Assembly (NCBI GenBank): GCA_028285265.1
Contig: JANQPX010000069.1
Location: 310,001 to 374,000, forward strand
DNA from: Geminicoccaceae bacterium
GTDB taxonomy: Bacteria > Pseudomonadota > Alphaproteobacteria > Geminicoccales > Geminicoccaceae
Length of the DNA: 64,000 bases
Direction of reading: 5' to 3'
The position numbers and the translations under genes were made by a program. A model generated the notes under the pieces. It was not told the origin of the DNA. It made no database searches and saw only the letters and a program-made list of their open reading frames with translations. Below, in pieces: positions 36,755-45,315 of the stretch (position 1 is the first letter of the stretch; each line of letters opens with the position of its first letter).

Positions 36755-37465
36755 GTGACCGGCGGCGAGGGGAGGTCGCTCGACGGCATCGGACTTTTGC
36801 AGTCGTTGAGCGAACAAGAACGCTCCAGAGTTGTTGAGAGCTGCAGCTGGCGACGTTACGGGGCCGGCGAGCAGATTTTCGATCGGGAGAGCGACTCGAA
36901 TGACGTGCTCTTCATCATTGAGGGGCAAGTGCGTGTCGTGAATTATTCAGCAAGTGGACGAGAAACTGCATTTGCTGTTTTTGATGCGGGCAAACATGTC
37001 GGCGAAATCGCAGCGATCGATGGTGAGACGCGATCTGCGTCAGTTGTTGCACTTAAGCCTTGTTCTATCGCGTCGCTACCAGCGGAACGCTTTCGGCAGC
37101 TTTACGAAGCGCATCCTGAGATCGCCGCAAAACTACTCCGGCATTTAACCGGCATCATTCGCATCACGAATGAGCGTATTGCTGAGCTTAGTACGGTAAG
37201 TGCCGTGCAGCGGATCTATCGTGAGTTGATTCGACTTTGTGAGCAAGAAGCTGATGGCAGTGAAGCGGTGATTGATGCAATGCCGACTCAACACGAGCTT
37301 GCAAGCAAAGTTGGTGCGACGCGTGAGACTGTAGCGCGTGCGCTCGGGCAACTCGTGAATACCGGCGTGATCGAGCGGCGTGGGCGGACGGTACGCATAA
37401 GGGATTTCGAGATGCTAAGCGACATGGCAGACCCAGAAGGCGAGTTGATGCCCAAGGGGATCTGA
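36755..37465 (+). CDS. Crp/Fnr family transcriptional regulator
   Basis: About 236 aa. Cyclic-nucleotide-binding beta-roll (RYGAGEQIFDRESDSNDVLF; GEIAAIDGETRSASVVALKP) and a C-terminal HTH_Crp (PTQHELASKVGATRETVARA, LGQLVNTGVIERRG). There is no FNR-type Cys cluster, so it is not an oxygen-sensing FeS FNR. Residues resembling the CRP phosphate-binding cassette are partly kept (GEIAAIDGETRSA), so a cyclic nucleotide ligand is possible. GTG at 36755 sits after GGGGAGAGGGG. Its regulon is not evident. Confidence 0.9.
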   Translation: MTGGEGRSLDGIGLLQSLSEQERSRVVESCSWRRYGAGEQIFDRESDSNDVLFIIEGQVRVVNYSASGRETAFAVFDAGKHVGEIAAIDGETRSASVVALKPCSIASLPAERFRQLYEAHPEIAAKLLRHLTGIIRITNERIAELSTVSAVQRIYRELIRLCEQEADGSEAVIDAMPTQHELASKVGATRETVARALGQLVNTGVIERRGRTVRIRDFEMLSDMADPEGELMPKGI

Positions 37466-37497
37466 CCCACGGGTAACTTTCAAAGAGGGCCTTAACG

Positions 37498-38118
37498 ATG
37501 TTGACCATTTGGGGGCGGCCAAACTCGATCAATGTGCAAAAGGTCATGTGGACCGTGGCGGAACTCGGTCTTGAGCACGAACGCATTGATGTTGGTGGAC
37601 AATTCGGCGGTCTGAACACCGACCAATTTGGTGCGATGAATCCAAACAAGAGGATTCCGGTCCTACGGGATGGTGTCGCCACCATATGGGAATCTCACGC
37701 TTGTGTTCGCTATCTCGCCGCCACCTACGGCGAAGGAACTCTTTGGCCACTCGACCCAGCGAGGCGTTCAGTTGCCGATCGTTGGATGGATTGGAAGATC
37801 ACAACCGTCTTGCCCTTTCTTCATATCTGTTTCTGGGGATTGATCAGAACACCAGAGGTAGATCGCGACATGCCGGCGATTGTGAAGGCGACAGGAGATC
37901 TTGGTGAGACTTGGCAGCTCTTTGAAGCCCATCTGCAAAAGCGGACCTACGTCCTCGGGGATCGACTAACCATGGGCGATGTGCCTCTGGGTTGCGCGTT
38001 TTATCGATATATGAACCTACCGATCAAACGGCCATCGCTCCCTGCCATCGAGGCATGGTATGATCGGCTCCAAGAGCGACCAGCCTTCCGTAAACAGGTT
38101 ATGATACCGGTAACCTAA
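37498..38118 (+). CDS. Glutathione S-transferase family protein
   Basis: A 206-aa protein with a thioredoxin-like N-terminal domain (LTIWGRPNSINVQKVMWTVA) where the Ser/Asn after GRPNS is the probable catalytic/GSH-contact site, the GSH-binding cis-Pro in KRIPVLRDGVATIWESHAC and an all-helical C-terminal domain with the N-capping motif TMGDVPLGCAFYRY. It resembles the beta/theta-like GSTs common in proteobacteria. Substrate unknown. It is convergent with the astA-like gene (22 bp). Confidence 0.88.
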   Translation: MLTIWGRPNSINVQKVMWTVAELGLEHERIDVGGQFGGLNTDQFGAMNPNKRIPVLRDGVATIWESHACVRYLAATYGEGTLWPLDPARRSVADRWMDWKITTVLPFLHICFWGLIRTPEVDRDMPAIVKATGDLGETWQLFEAHLQKRTYVLGDRLTMGDVPLGCAFYRYMNLPIKRPSLPAIEAWYDRLQERPAFRKQVMIPVT

Positions 38119-38140
38119 GTTGGGACCTCATCGGCCCTTC

Positions 38141-39364
38141 TTATGGATCCTGTTGATCGCCCATCGTATCAATACTGCTGCTGCTCGTCAGAGCGGAGAT
38201 CGGTGGTTTTAGGCTTGGGCCAATCGCTCTCGTGTCGTTAACGAGCCGTACCCGCCCGATCATCGGATCCTCGCTGATAACATCGAGACCCGTGGCAAAG
38301 GAGCCTCGGACGATCCTGTCGGCTCCGATGGATACGTCCGCTCGTAAGCATCGAAATCTGGGACCGCGCCCGATCGCAACATAGGCATTGCACCCAAATT
38401 CTTGATCGGCAACAGCAGATTGAAGTGGAGCCTCAAAGCTCTCGCGGATAGTCCTTATGCGGCTGGTTGGAGCGACAACCGCCGGGCCACCGTCAAGCAG
38501 GTCGATCACCCCCTCGAAGCGAAATCCGTCGGCCTGGAGAAACTCGAGAGCTCGGCGACCGGCATGATGCGGTTGCGCCATGGTCTGGCGCGCACTTGCC
38601 GTTAAATCGTCAATAACAATGGGTTGGGTCGGCAAGAGCGCATTTAGTTCGGCCTGGCGTCCGTGGGCCGAAAGTGCATCGGCCTCCGCGAAGGAGCAGC
38701 CGAAATGGGGCGCGCAGACCGACTCATAAAACGGAGAGCAATCATCTTCATCAACCACACCGCGAAGTTCGGAAAAAATCTGAGGACCGAATCGTTCAAG
38801 ATCGGAAGCTATGAGAAGATAGCGACTTCGTGAAAGCCAAGGGCCAATGCCACCACTCCGATACTCAGGATGCAATAGAAGCGAGCCAACTTCGGTCAGA
38901 TCAGCATAGCGCGCTGTTGGCGTCAGGTTGGAGTGGTCCCCATTGATCTGAAAGTTCAAAAAATCTTTGCGGGCTGATCCACCCGGCTTGATGGCCGCGC
39001 AACCAACAATTCGCCGTTTTTCGGTATCCTCCAAAGCCAGCATGAACACCCCTGGGCCACCGGCAAATGCGCGATCTGACGAAAGGAGTCGATCTGCGAG
39101 CAGCGCTTCGTTGGCCGGCAGACTTGTAAACCCAGCACCTGCGAGACGAGCGAGTTCATAAAAATCCTCGATATCTGAGGGGTTTGAAGGCCGAATGAGC
39201 AGCTTGTCTGAACAGTGTGTAGTGCCTATCGAGCTAGATTGTTCCGGCGGCGTCGCACGCATGGGCTTGACCCTTCGAATGTCAGGCGTCGTCGGGATGT
39301 TTAAGTTCGGACGAAACATTCCATCTATTGAACTAGGACCACTTTGCGTCTCGGCCATGGTCAT
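38141..39364 (-). CDS. astA: Arginine N-succinyltransferase (AstA)-like protein
   Basis: A 407-aa GNAT-related acyltransferase. From about residue 54 it follows AstA closely: LLIRPSNPSDIEDFYELARL, AGAGFTSLPANEALLADRLL, EVGSLLLHPEYRSGGIGPWL and LEFLQADGFRFEGVIDLLDG. AstA transfers succinyl-CoA to arginine in the AST pathway. The first 50 residues are an extra polar, Pro/Ser-rich stretch not typical of AstA, and there is no astB/C/D/E neighbour, so it might act outside the full pathway or on another substrate. It is divergent from paaA. Confidence 0.8.
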   Translation of the reverse strand: MTMAETQSGPSSIDGMFRPNLNIPTTPDIRRVKPMRATPPEQSSSIGTTHCSDKLLIRPSNPSDIEDFYELARLAGAGFTSLPANEALLADRLLSSDRAFAGGPGVFMLALEDTEKRRIVGCAAIKPGGSARKDFLNFQINGDHSNLTPTARYADLTEVGSLLLHPEYRSGGIGPWLSRSRYLLIASDLERFGPQIFSELRGVVDEDDCSPFYESVCAPHFGCSFAEADALSAHGRQAELNALLPTQPIVIDDLTASARQTMAQPHHAGRRALEFLQADGFRFEGVIDLLDGGPAVVAPTSRIRTIRESFEAPLQSAVADQEFGCNAYVAIGRGPRFRCLRADVSIGADRIVRGSFATGLDVISEDPMIGRVRLVNDTRAIGPSLKPPISALTSSSSIDTMGDQQDP

Positions 39365-39450
39365 GTGGTTTGGTTGCGGCGACCACTTCTTGCCCTGGTC
39401 AGCCTGATTTGCGAAGCTAGATAAGGCCGAGTTGACGGGAGATCAGCGCT

Positions 39451-40446
39451 ATGTATGCGCAAGGATTGATCAACGCAGATGGCGAAACGGACGAAACGCC
39501 AGCGTTTCTCGAGGCGTTTCAAGCGCGTATCGATGCTGAGCAGAAGATCGAGCCCAATGACCCTATGCCGTCGGGTTACCGGAAAACCCTGATTCGACAG
39601 ATCAGCCAACATGCCCACTCAGAGATCGTCGGCATGTTGCCGGAAGGTAATTGGATTACCCGCGCCCCAACCTTGCGGCGTAAGGCGGCGCTGCTCGCCA
39701 AGGTACAGGACGAAGGAGGCCATGGCCTTTACCTCTACAGTGCTGCTGAAACGCTTGGTGTCTCGCGTGAGGAAATGACAGAGGATTTGCTGGCAGGTAG
39801 GGCTAAGTATTCCTCCATCTTCAATTATCCGACTCCGACCTGGGCAGACATTGGCGCCATTGGCTGGTTGGTAGACGGGGCGGCGATTATGAACCAAATT
39901 CCGCTGTGTCGCTGTTCATATGGCCCTTATGCACGAGCCATGATCCGTATCTGCAAAGAAGAGAGCTTCCATCAGCGTCAAGGATACGAGATCATGATGA
40001 CGTTGGCCAACGGGTCTGCCCAGCAGAAATCATTGGCTCAGGATGCGCTGGATCGCTGGTGGTGGCCGTCTCTCATGATGTTCGGCCCATCAGACAGCGA
40101 AAGCCAGCATTCTGATCAATCGATGACGTGGAAGATAAAGCGCTTCACCAATGATGAACTGCGTCAAAAGTTTGTGGATGCGACCGTACCACAAGCGGAC
40201 TTCATTGGCCTTGCGATGCCCGACCCGGCCCTCAGATGGAATGCAGAGAAGAAAGGCTATGACTTCGGAACGATCGATTGGGACGAGTTCTGGCGTGTTG
40301 TAAAAGGGGGCGGCCAGATGAACAGAGATCGGATTGCGGCGCGCAGGAAAGCATGGGAGGAGGGCGCTTGGGTGCGTGAAGCAGCGCTAGCCCATGCGAA
40401 GAAACGGGCGGCCCGACGTGCCGCTGAGGCGGTGGCGGCAGAATGA
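39451..40446 (+). CDS. paaA: Phenylacetyl-CoA 1,2-epoxidase catalytic subunit PaaA
   Basis: A 331-aa diiron oxygenase subunit that epoxidises phenylacetyl-CoA with electrons from PaaE. Diiron-site helices with Glu and ExxH ligands are visible: QDEGGHGLYLYSAAETLG and RICKEESFHQRQGYEIMM; PEGNWITRAPTLRRKAALLA is a family signature. GGGAG upstream supports the ATG. First gene of paaABCDE, each overlapping or abutting the next. Confidence 0.96.
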   Translation: MYAQGLINADGETDETPAFLEAFQARIDAEQKIEPNDPMPSGYRKTLIRQISQHAHSEIVGMLPEGNWITRAPTLRRKAALLAKVQDEGGHGLYLYSAAETLGVSREEMTEDLLAGRAKYSSIFNYPTPTWADIGAIGWLVDGAAIMNQIPLCRCSYGPYARAMIRICKEESFHQRQGYEIMMTLANGSAQQKSLAQDALDRWWWPSLMMFGPSDSESQHSDQSMTWKIKRFTNDELRQKFVDATVPQADFIGLAMPDPALRWNAEKKGYDFGTIDWDEFWRVVKGGGQMNRDRIAARRKAWEEGAWVREAALAHAKKRAARRAAEAVAAE

Positions 40447-40736
40447 GCGAGCAAGAGGTTTTAACACCGCTCTGGGAGGTCTTTATTCGCCCTCGAAACG
40501 GTCTGAGTCACAAACATGTGGGTTCGTTACACGCAGCCGATGAAGAGCTCGCACTTCAAGCGGCGCGCGATGTCTACACGAGGCGAGGTGAAGGGACGTC
40601 GATCTGGGTTGTGCCCTCCCATGCGATTACAGCCTCAGATCCAGAAGCTGCAGGGGAGACTTTCGAGCCGACGGCTAGCAAGGTCTATCGGCATCCGACA
40701 TTTTATGAAATTCCCGACGAGGTGGAGAACATATAG
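40443..40736 (+). CDS. paaB: Phenylacetyl-CoA epoxidase subunit PaaB
   Basis: A 97-aa small subunit that bridges the PaaAC core. Family pattern: WEVFIRPRNGLSHKHVGSLH, DEELALQAARDVYTRRGEG, SIWVVPS. Start overlaps the paaA stop by 4 nt (ATGA). Confidence 0.95.
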   Translation: MSEQEVLTPLWEVFIRPRNGLSHKHVGSLHAADEELALQAARDVYTRRGEGTSIWVVPSHAITASDPEAAGETFEPTASKVYRHPTFYEIPDEVENI

Positions 40737-41500
40737 TGGGTGCTGACGCGTCCTCTTATGCCGAGGCTCTCTTTGGCGAGCTGATTGCGATAGGGGATGA
40801 TCATCTCGTGCTTGGTCACCGTCTTAGCGAATGGTGTGGACATGCGCCGATGCTGGAGGAAGACCTCGCTATGCCCAATATGGCTTTGGATATGTTAGGG
40901 CAAGCCCGGGCACTCTACAGCTATGCCGCAGAACTCGAAGATAAGGGACGAACTGAAGACCACATTGCCTACATGCGCACCGATCGTGAGTATCGCAACT
41001 GTCTTTTGGTCGAGCGTCCAAACGGCGATTTTGCCCACACCATGTTGCGCCAACTTTATTTCACGGCCTTTATGGAGCGCTATTGGCAGGCCACGATGAG
41101 CTCAAGAGATGAGCGGCTGGCAGCGATCGCTGGTAAGGCTGTTAAGGAAGTCGCTTATCACGTGAGGCATGCCAGTGAGTGGGTTATCCGCCTCGGTGAT
41201 GGTACGGAGGAGAGTGCTTCACGTATGCAGGCGGCTGTTCAGGCGCTTCACCCCTATACGCAAGAACTGTTTGAAGAACCGGATAAGGGCGTCGAACCGT
41301 CGTTGATGCCGGACCGTGCTGAAATGCGACCCTCATGGGATTGGGTCATTGGGGAGGTATTCCGCGAGGCCTTATTGGAGACCCCGGACGTCAGGTTTCC
41401 TCTCATGGGGGGGCGCGCAGGAAGGCATGGCGAGGAGTTCGGTTTTCTACTTGCGGAGCTCCAATACATGCAGCGCACCTACCCAGGGCTTACATGGTGA
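40736..41500 (+). CDS. paaC: Phenylacetyl-CoA epoxidase structural subunit PaaC
   Basis: A 254-aa subunit structurally related to PaaA but usually non-catalytic. Markers: DHLVLGHRLSEWCGHAPMLE, EEDLAMPNMALDMLGQARAL and KEVAYHVRHASEWVIRLGDG. The GTG start shares one base with the paaB stop. Confidence 0.95.
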   Translation: MGADASSYAEALFGELIAIGDDHLVLGHRLSEWCGHAPMLEEDLAMPNMALDMLGQARALYSYAAELEDKGRTEDHIAYMRTDREYRNCLLVERPNGDFAHTMLRQLYFTAFMERYWQATMSSRDERLAAIAGKAVKEVAYHVRHASEWVIRLGDGTEESASRMQAAVQALHPYTQELFEEPDKGVEPSLMPDRAEMRPSWDWVIGEVFREALLETPDVRFPLMGGRAGRHGEEFGFLLAELQYMQRTYPGLTW

Positions 41501-41994
41501 TCGCTCCAGTCGAGCTGGACGATAGAGCCCAGCGCGCTTGGTCTGTCGCCGCCGAAGTGTTGGATCCTGAGCTGCCTTGCGTCACAGTTGCTGATCTCGG
41601 CATATTGCGATCGATTGAAATGGAGGGTGACGTCGTCGTCGCGAAAGTCACGCCCACTTACGCCGGATGTCCTGCCGTGCTGGCGATCGAGCTGGCGATT
41701 GAAACGGCACTTCGAGAAGAGGGTTATGATGTCCGCATGGAGCGCGTTCTGACGCCAGCTTGGACAACGGATTGGATTACAGATGAGGGACGGAACAAGC
41801 TCCGCGCGTTCGGCATTGCGCCCCCTGTGTCAAAGAGCAGTGACTGCGGGTTGTTCGCGGAGACCGTCGTCCCCTGTCCGCGCTGTGCGTCAAAGCGTAC
41901 GGAAAGACTATCAAACTTTGGTTCAACGCCGTGTAAGGCCCAGTATCGTTGCCTCGCTTGCGCCGAACCATTTGACTATTTCAAGTGCTTTTGA
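41494..41994 (+). CDS. paaD: PaaD-like iron-sulfur carboxylate assembly protein
   Basis: About 166 aa: an N-terminal MIP18/DUF59 domain (VLDPELPCVTVADLGILRSI; VAKVTPTYAGCPAVLAIELA) and a C-terminal zinc-ribbon-like Cys cluster (VPCPRCASKR; QYRCLACAEPFDYFKCF). It probably assists FeS or diiron maturation of the epoxidase. The ATG overlaps the paaC stop by 7 nt. Confidence 0.94.
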   Translation: MVIAPVELDDRAQRAWSVAAEVLDPELPCVTVADLGILRSIEMEGDVVVAKVTPTYAGCPAVLAIELAIETALREEGYDVRMERVLTPAWTTDWITDEGRNKLRAFGIAPPVSKSSDCGLFAETVVPCPRCASKRTERLSNFGSTPCKAQYRCLACAEPFDYFKCF

Positions 41995-42003
41995 GAGTCG
42001 CTC

Positions 42004-43083
42004 GTGGTCGCTCCTCGCTTTCACCCACTAACGATTGCCGCTGTCCGTGAAGAGACGGCTGACGCGCGCTGTATAACGTTTACCGTCCCGCCAGATTTGC
42101 GGGATGCTTATGCCTTCGTGCCGGGTCAATACGTCACCATTCGCATTGATCGAGCTTGTGAGGATCTCCGGCGATCCTATTCGATTTGCTCGACGCCTGA
42201 AGATGATGGCCTTTCTGTCGGTGTACGTTGCATCGCGGGCGGCAGTTTTTCCGCCTTTGCGAGAACACTGGACGTTGGTGATGTTCTTGATGTTATGACC
42301 CCTCAAGGCCGCTTTCTTGCACCGATTGGTGGTGTGCATGACTATCTCCTGCTCGCCGCAGGCTCCGGTATCACACCAATGATGTCGATCGCGCGATCGG
42401 TCCTTGCTGGTGAATCCAAAAGTCGCGTTACACTTCTCTATGCCAATCGCACGAGTGACAGCATTATGTTCCGGGACAAGTTGGATGCGCTTAAGGATAG
42501 ATATCTTACCCGCTTCTCGCTTTCCCACATTCTCGATGAGGAGCAACAAGAGGTCGAGCTATTGAATGGAAGGCTCGATCGGCAAAAGTTAAGCGCCTTT
42601 ACACGAGCTGGCATCATCCATCCCGATCGTCATGATGGTATCTATATTTGTGGGCCACAACCAATGATGGAAGAAGCGTCGTCCGTCATGCGGGATCTCG
42701 GCGCAGCGCCAGACAAGATTCACTTTGAACTGTTTACGCCTCCGGGCGGTCCACCGCCGGTTGCCAGTGCCTCCCCGGCGGCGTCCGAGGCAGCGGCCGA
42801 GGGTGTTGTTGTCGAGGTCATTTTGGATGGAACGAGGCGCCGTTTTCCGTTGGATCAGACCGGCGAGACGGTCCTCGCCGCGGCTCGCCGGGCTGGTCTT
42901 GAACTACCTTACAGTTGCACGGCGGGCATGTGCTGTACTTGCCGCTGCAAGATTGTCGATGGCACCAGTGAGATGATCCAGAACTACTCGCTAGAGCCCT
43001 GGGAACTCAAGGCTGGCTATACGCTCGCCTGTCAAACCCGTCCGACCTCTAAGACCCTGGTCTTGGACTTCGATGCCAGCTAG
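42004..43083 (+). CDS. paaE: Phenylacetyl-CoA epoxidase reductase PaaE
   Basis: A 359-aa FAD/NAD(P)H reductase with a C-terminal plant-type 2Fe-2S ferredoxin. FAD site RRSYSIC (in LRRSYSICSTPED), nucleotide site LLLAAGSGITPMMSIARSVL and ICGPQPMMEEA, and ferredoxin ligands CTAGMCCTCRCKIVDG..C (Cys at 310-345). It feeds electrons to the PaaAC diiron centre. GTG start 9 bp after paaD. Confidence 0.95.
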   Translation: MVAPRFHPLTIAAVREETADARCITFTVPPDLRDAYAFVPGQYVTIRIDRACEDLRRSYSICSTPEDDGLSVGVRCIAGGSFSAFARTLDVGDVLDVMTPQGRFLAPIGGVHDYLLLAAGSGITPMMSIARSVLAGESKSRVTLLYANRTSDSIMFRDKLDALKDRYLTRFSLSHILDEEQQEVELLNGRLDRQKLSAFTRAGIIHPDRHDGIYICGPQPMMEEASSVMRDLGAAPDKIHFELFTPPGGPPPVASASPAASEAAAEGVVVEVILDGTRRRFPLDQTGETVLAAARRAGLELPYSCTAGMCCTCRCKIVDGTSEMIQNYSLEPWELKAGYTLACQTRPTSKTLVLDFDAS

Positions 43084-43361
43084 CGGAGAGGCGATATTGG
43101 GATGACATCATCGGCAATGGAGGGGAGATTACGATCAATCCGCGGATGCCTGTGATGAAAGAACTGGGCCTTCTTGGACTCGCACTCTTGAATGGAGCAG
43201 TGTCAGAAATGGAAGCCATCATGAAGGATCTCGTCGGGGGGCTTGCCCGGCCAACTCTTCGTCCGATCAACGGCCGAAGGATGTCGTTGGCCGATGCAGC
43301 GAAGGCACATGAAGCAGTCCTGGAGCCTGGTGCCTATCAGAAGAACGTTCTGGCGCCTTAA
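43084..43361 (+). pseudogene. Remnant of a zinc-type alcohol dehydrogenase/quinone oxidoreductase
   Basis: Directly after the paaE stop one frame reads as the C-terminal 92 residues of an MDR-type NADPH:quinone oxidoreductase: DDIIGNGGEITINPR, then GGLARPTLRPINGRRMSLAD and AKAHEAVLEPGAYQKNVLAP before a stop. The family motif INPR..KE and the ending HEAVLEPGAYGKIVL-like are clear. A full protein would be about 325 aa, so the N-terminal three quarters are missing and there is no proper start. It reads as a truncated, decayed gene. Confidence 0.7.
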
Positions 43362-43411
43362 AGGCAGCCGATTGGCAATAGCCTGCTCGAGAACAGTTAC
43401 GGGAATGAACG

Positions 43412-43771
43412 ATGGCTCTAAAGCGTGTGGTGGTCGAGTTTGGCATGGGCACGGATCTCGGTGGAGCCGACTACACCAAAGCAGCCATCCGCGCTGTCAA
43501 AGACGCACTTTGGCACAATTCTCTGACCGTCGCCGATGCGTTTGGTGTGCCGCGGGATGGGATGCACATCGAGGTGCATATTGGTGCCGGCGTGCCTGAT
43601 CAGATCGATAAAGCGGCCGTGGCAGCGACATTCCCCTATGGATCGGTTGTTGTCATTGCCACTCAAGGGGGGATGGAGATCCCGAAAGATGTCGGCAGCG
43701 ACCGGACGGTACTGGTAAATGCGGCCGTGATTGTTTCGCTCGACTTGGCGACAGGGGGAGATGAATCATGA
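43412..43771 (+). CDS. Lin0512 family protein (copy 1)
   Basis: A 119-aa protein with the Lin0512 pattern: VVVEFGMGTDLGGADYTKAA, IRAVKDALWHNSLT, and FPYGSVVVIATQGGMEIP. No catalytic role is established for the family. It overlaps copy 2 by 4 nt (ATGA), so the two are translationally coupled and probably form a heteromer. Confidence 0.85.
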   Translation: MALKRVVVEFGMGTDLGGADYTKAAIRAVKDALWHNSLTVADAFGVPRDGMHIEVHIGAGVPDQIDKAAVAATFPYGSVVVIATQGGMEIPKDVGSDRTVLVNAAVIVSLDLATGGDES

Positions 43772-44115
43772 CACCTGCGGCAGTTAAGCGGCTCATCCTT
43801 GAAATGGGTACAGGCAACGATCTGCATGGTGGTGATTACACCAAAGCTGCCAAAAGAGCTGTCCAGGACGCACTGCATCATTCATCGCTTGTGCTCTTCC
43901 GGACCCTCGAGATCGACCCGAACAACATGCAAATCGAATTGACCCTTGCCGCTCAAGAGCCTGATAAGATCAATGCAGCAGAGGTTGCGGCAACACTTCC
44001 TTACGGCAGTGTATCGGTCAAAACCGTCATTGGTGGCCTCAACGTCCCCGACGATGCCACGGGCGCCGTTACGGTCATCGTCAATGCTGGCATATTGGTG
44101 CGTCTCCCCATTTGA
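43768..44115 (+). CDS. Lin0512 family protein (copy 2)
   Basis: A 115-aa protein homologous to the gene just upstream: LILEMGTGNDLHGGDYTKAA, KRAVQDALHHSSLV, LPYGSVSVKTVIGGLNVPDD. The duplication and coupling suggest the two copies assemble together. It follows the Paa operon and the dehydrogenase remnant, hinting at aromatic or CoA-linked metabolism, but that is inference. Confidence 0.85.
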   Translation: MTPAAVKRLILEMGTGNDLHGGDYTKAAKRAVQDALHHSSLVLFRTLEIDPNNMQIELTLAAQEPDKINAAEVAATLPYGSVSVKTVIGGLNVPDDATGAVTVIVNAGILVRLPI

Positions 44116-44134
44116 GGCCGTCGCTGGGAAGCGC

Positions 44135-44524
44135 TCAACGGGCGGCGATCAGATCGATCTCGACTAAAGCACCAACAGCTAGGCCAGTAACACCAATGCA
44201 GGTGCGTGCCGGCAACTGGCCCTCTGCGAAGTAGCTCTCATAGACCGCATTCATTCGTTCGAAATCTTGGAAGTTGACAAGATAGACTCGAGCAAAAACG
44301 ACGCGTTCAAATCCGCTGTCGAGGCCCTTGAGCACAAGTCCCAGGTTTTGCATCACCCGATGAGTCTGTGCTTCGATGTCGCCGCCCGCCAGTTTGGTTG
44401 GATCGTCGGGTATCGTTGGCATTTGGCCGGTAATGAAATGAAAATCACCAGCCGTCACAGCGTGGTGAAACGGGCCGACAGTTTTGGGACCGCCATCGAC
44501 CATATGTCTAATCAAATCGATCAT
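44135..44524 (-). CDS. RidA family protein
   Basis: About 129 aa of the RidA/YjgF/UK114 family of enamine/imine deaminases: FHHAVTAGDFHFITGQMPTI, AQTHRVMQNLGLVLKG and the C-terminal ARTCIGVTGLAVGALVEIDL. The Arg in ARTCIG matches the carboxylate-binding Arg of active RidA. ATG at 44524 is chosen; ATG at 44560 is possible. It converges with the Lin0512 pair (20 bp). Confidence 0.87.
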   Translation of the reverse strand: MIDLIRHMVDGGPKTVGPFHHAVTAGDFHFITGQMPTIPDDPTKLAGGDIEAQTHRVMQNLGLVLKGLDSGFERVVFARVYLVNFQDFERMNAVYESYFAEGQLPARTCIGVTGLAVGALVEIDLIAAR

Positions 44525-44560
44525 TGGAGACCCAATCTTGTCAAACACCCGAAGTGGCAT

Positions 44561-45315
44561 GAAAGGCTATCAGATAGATCGATGCTGACGGGCATTGCGT
44601 TACGACTCAACGGCGATGATCATTGGTTGCACAAATCTTCAGCAGGCTTGCGCAGAGCTGAGATGGTTCGGATTCGTGGGGAACTGATTGTTGCATCAGG
44701 AACGAGGTTGCTGACATAGATTCCCTCGGATCGAATTCACGCCGGCTCCATGTCTTAAGAAATCGAAGAACAGCATTCGTCGATAATTGAGTCTCGTTGG
44801 GCGAGCCTACTGATCGCATACCTTGTATCCGTGGCAAGAATAGTGCCTTGACCAGCCTCTAGCATAGTGGGAATTGTGAGGCGTGCGATATTTAAGGCTA
44901 TAGAGAAGCATGAGCCTAAAAACCGCGCTCGGGATCACTAGACTGAGGTCGAGAATACTGCACTTTGCGGTGTAAGGGCTTGGTACACATTAGCAAAAGA
45001 CGGTCCTGTTTCGTTTCGTGCCAAGATGACGGTTGGCATAGAACTCTAGAGCTCATCCACGTCACAAGGATGCACTTCCTGCTTCATCCATCCTTGGCAG
45101 TGCTCAAATGTCGTGCGTTTGGAAGAACCGATCCAATGCCTAAGAACAAACTTCAAGCGATCCAAAAAGAGTTGTCGGGCCAGGGGCCTGGCGCTCGTGC
45201 CGAAACAAGTTGTGGCAGTTCTGCTTGCTGGTTTGCAGCCTAGTCATGTCCTGCGAATGCGGTTTCAACAAGACATGCTTCCCTAGCGAATCACGCAGCA
45301 TGAACCACAAGAAAG
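44561..45315. other. Long region without a confident gene
   Basis: No recognisable protein in 750 bp apart from short frames. One 35-codon frame (45136-45243) encodes a Cys-containing peptide that is described as a finding. The rest looks non-coding and lies between the RidA gene and the 3' end of the glycosyltransferase gene. Confidence 0.4.
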
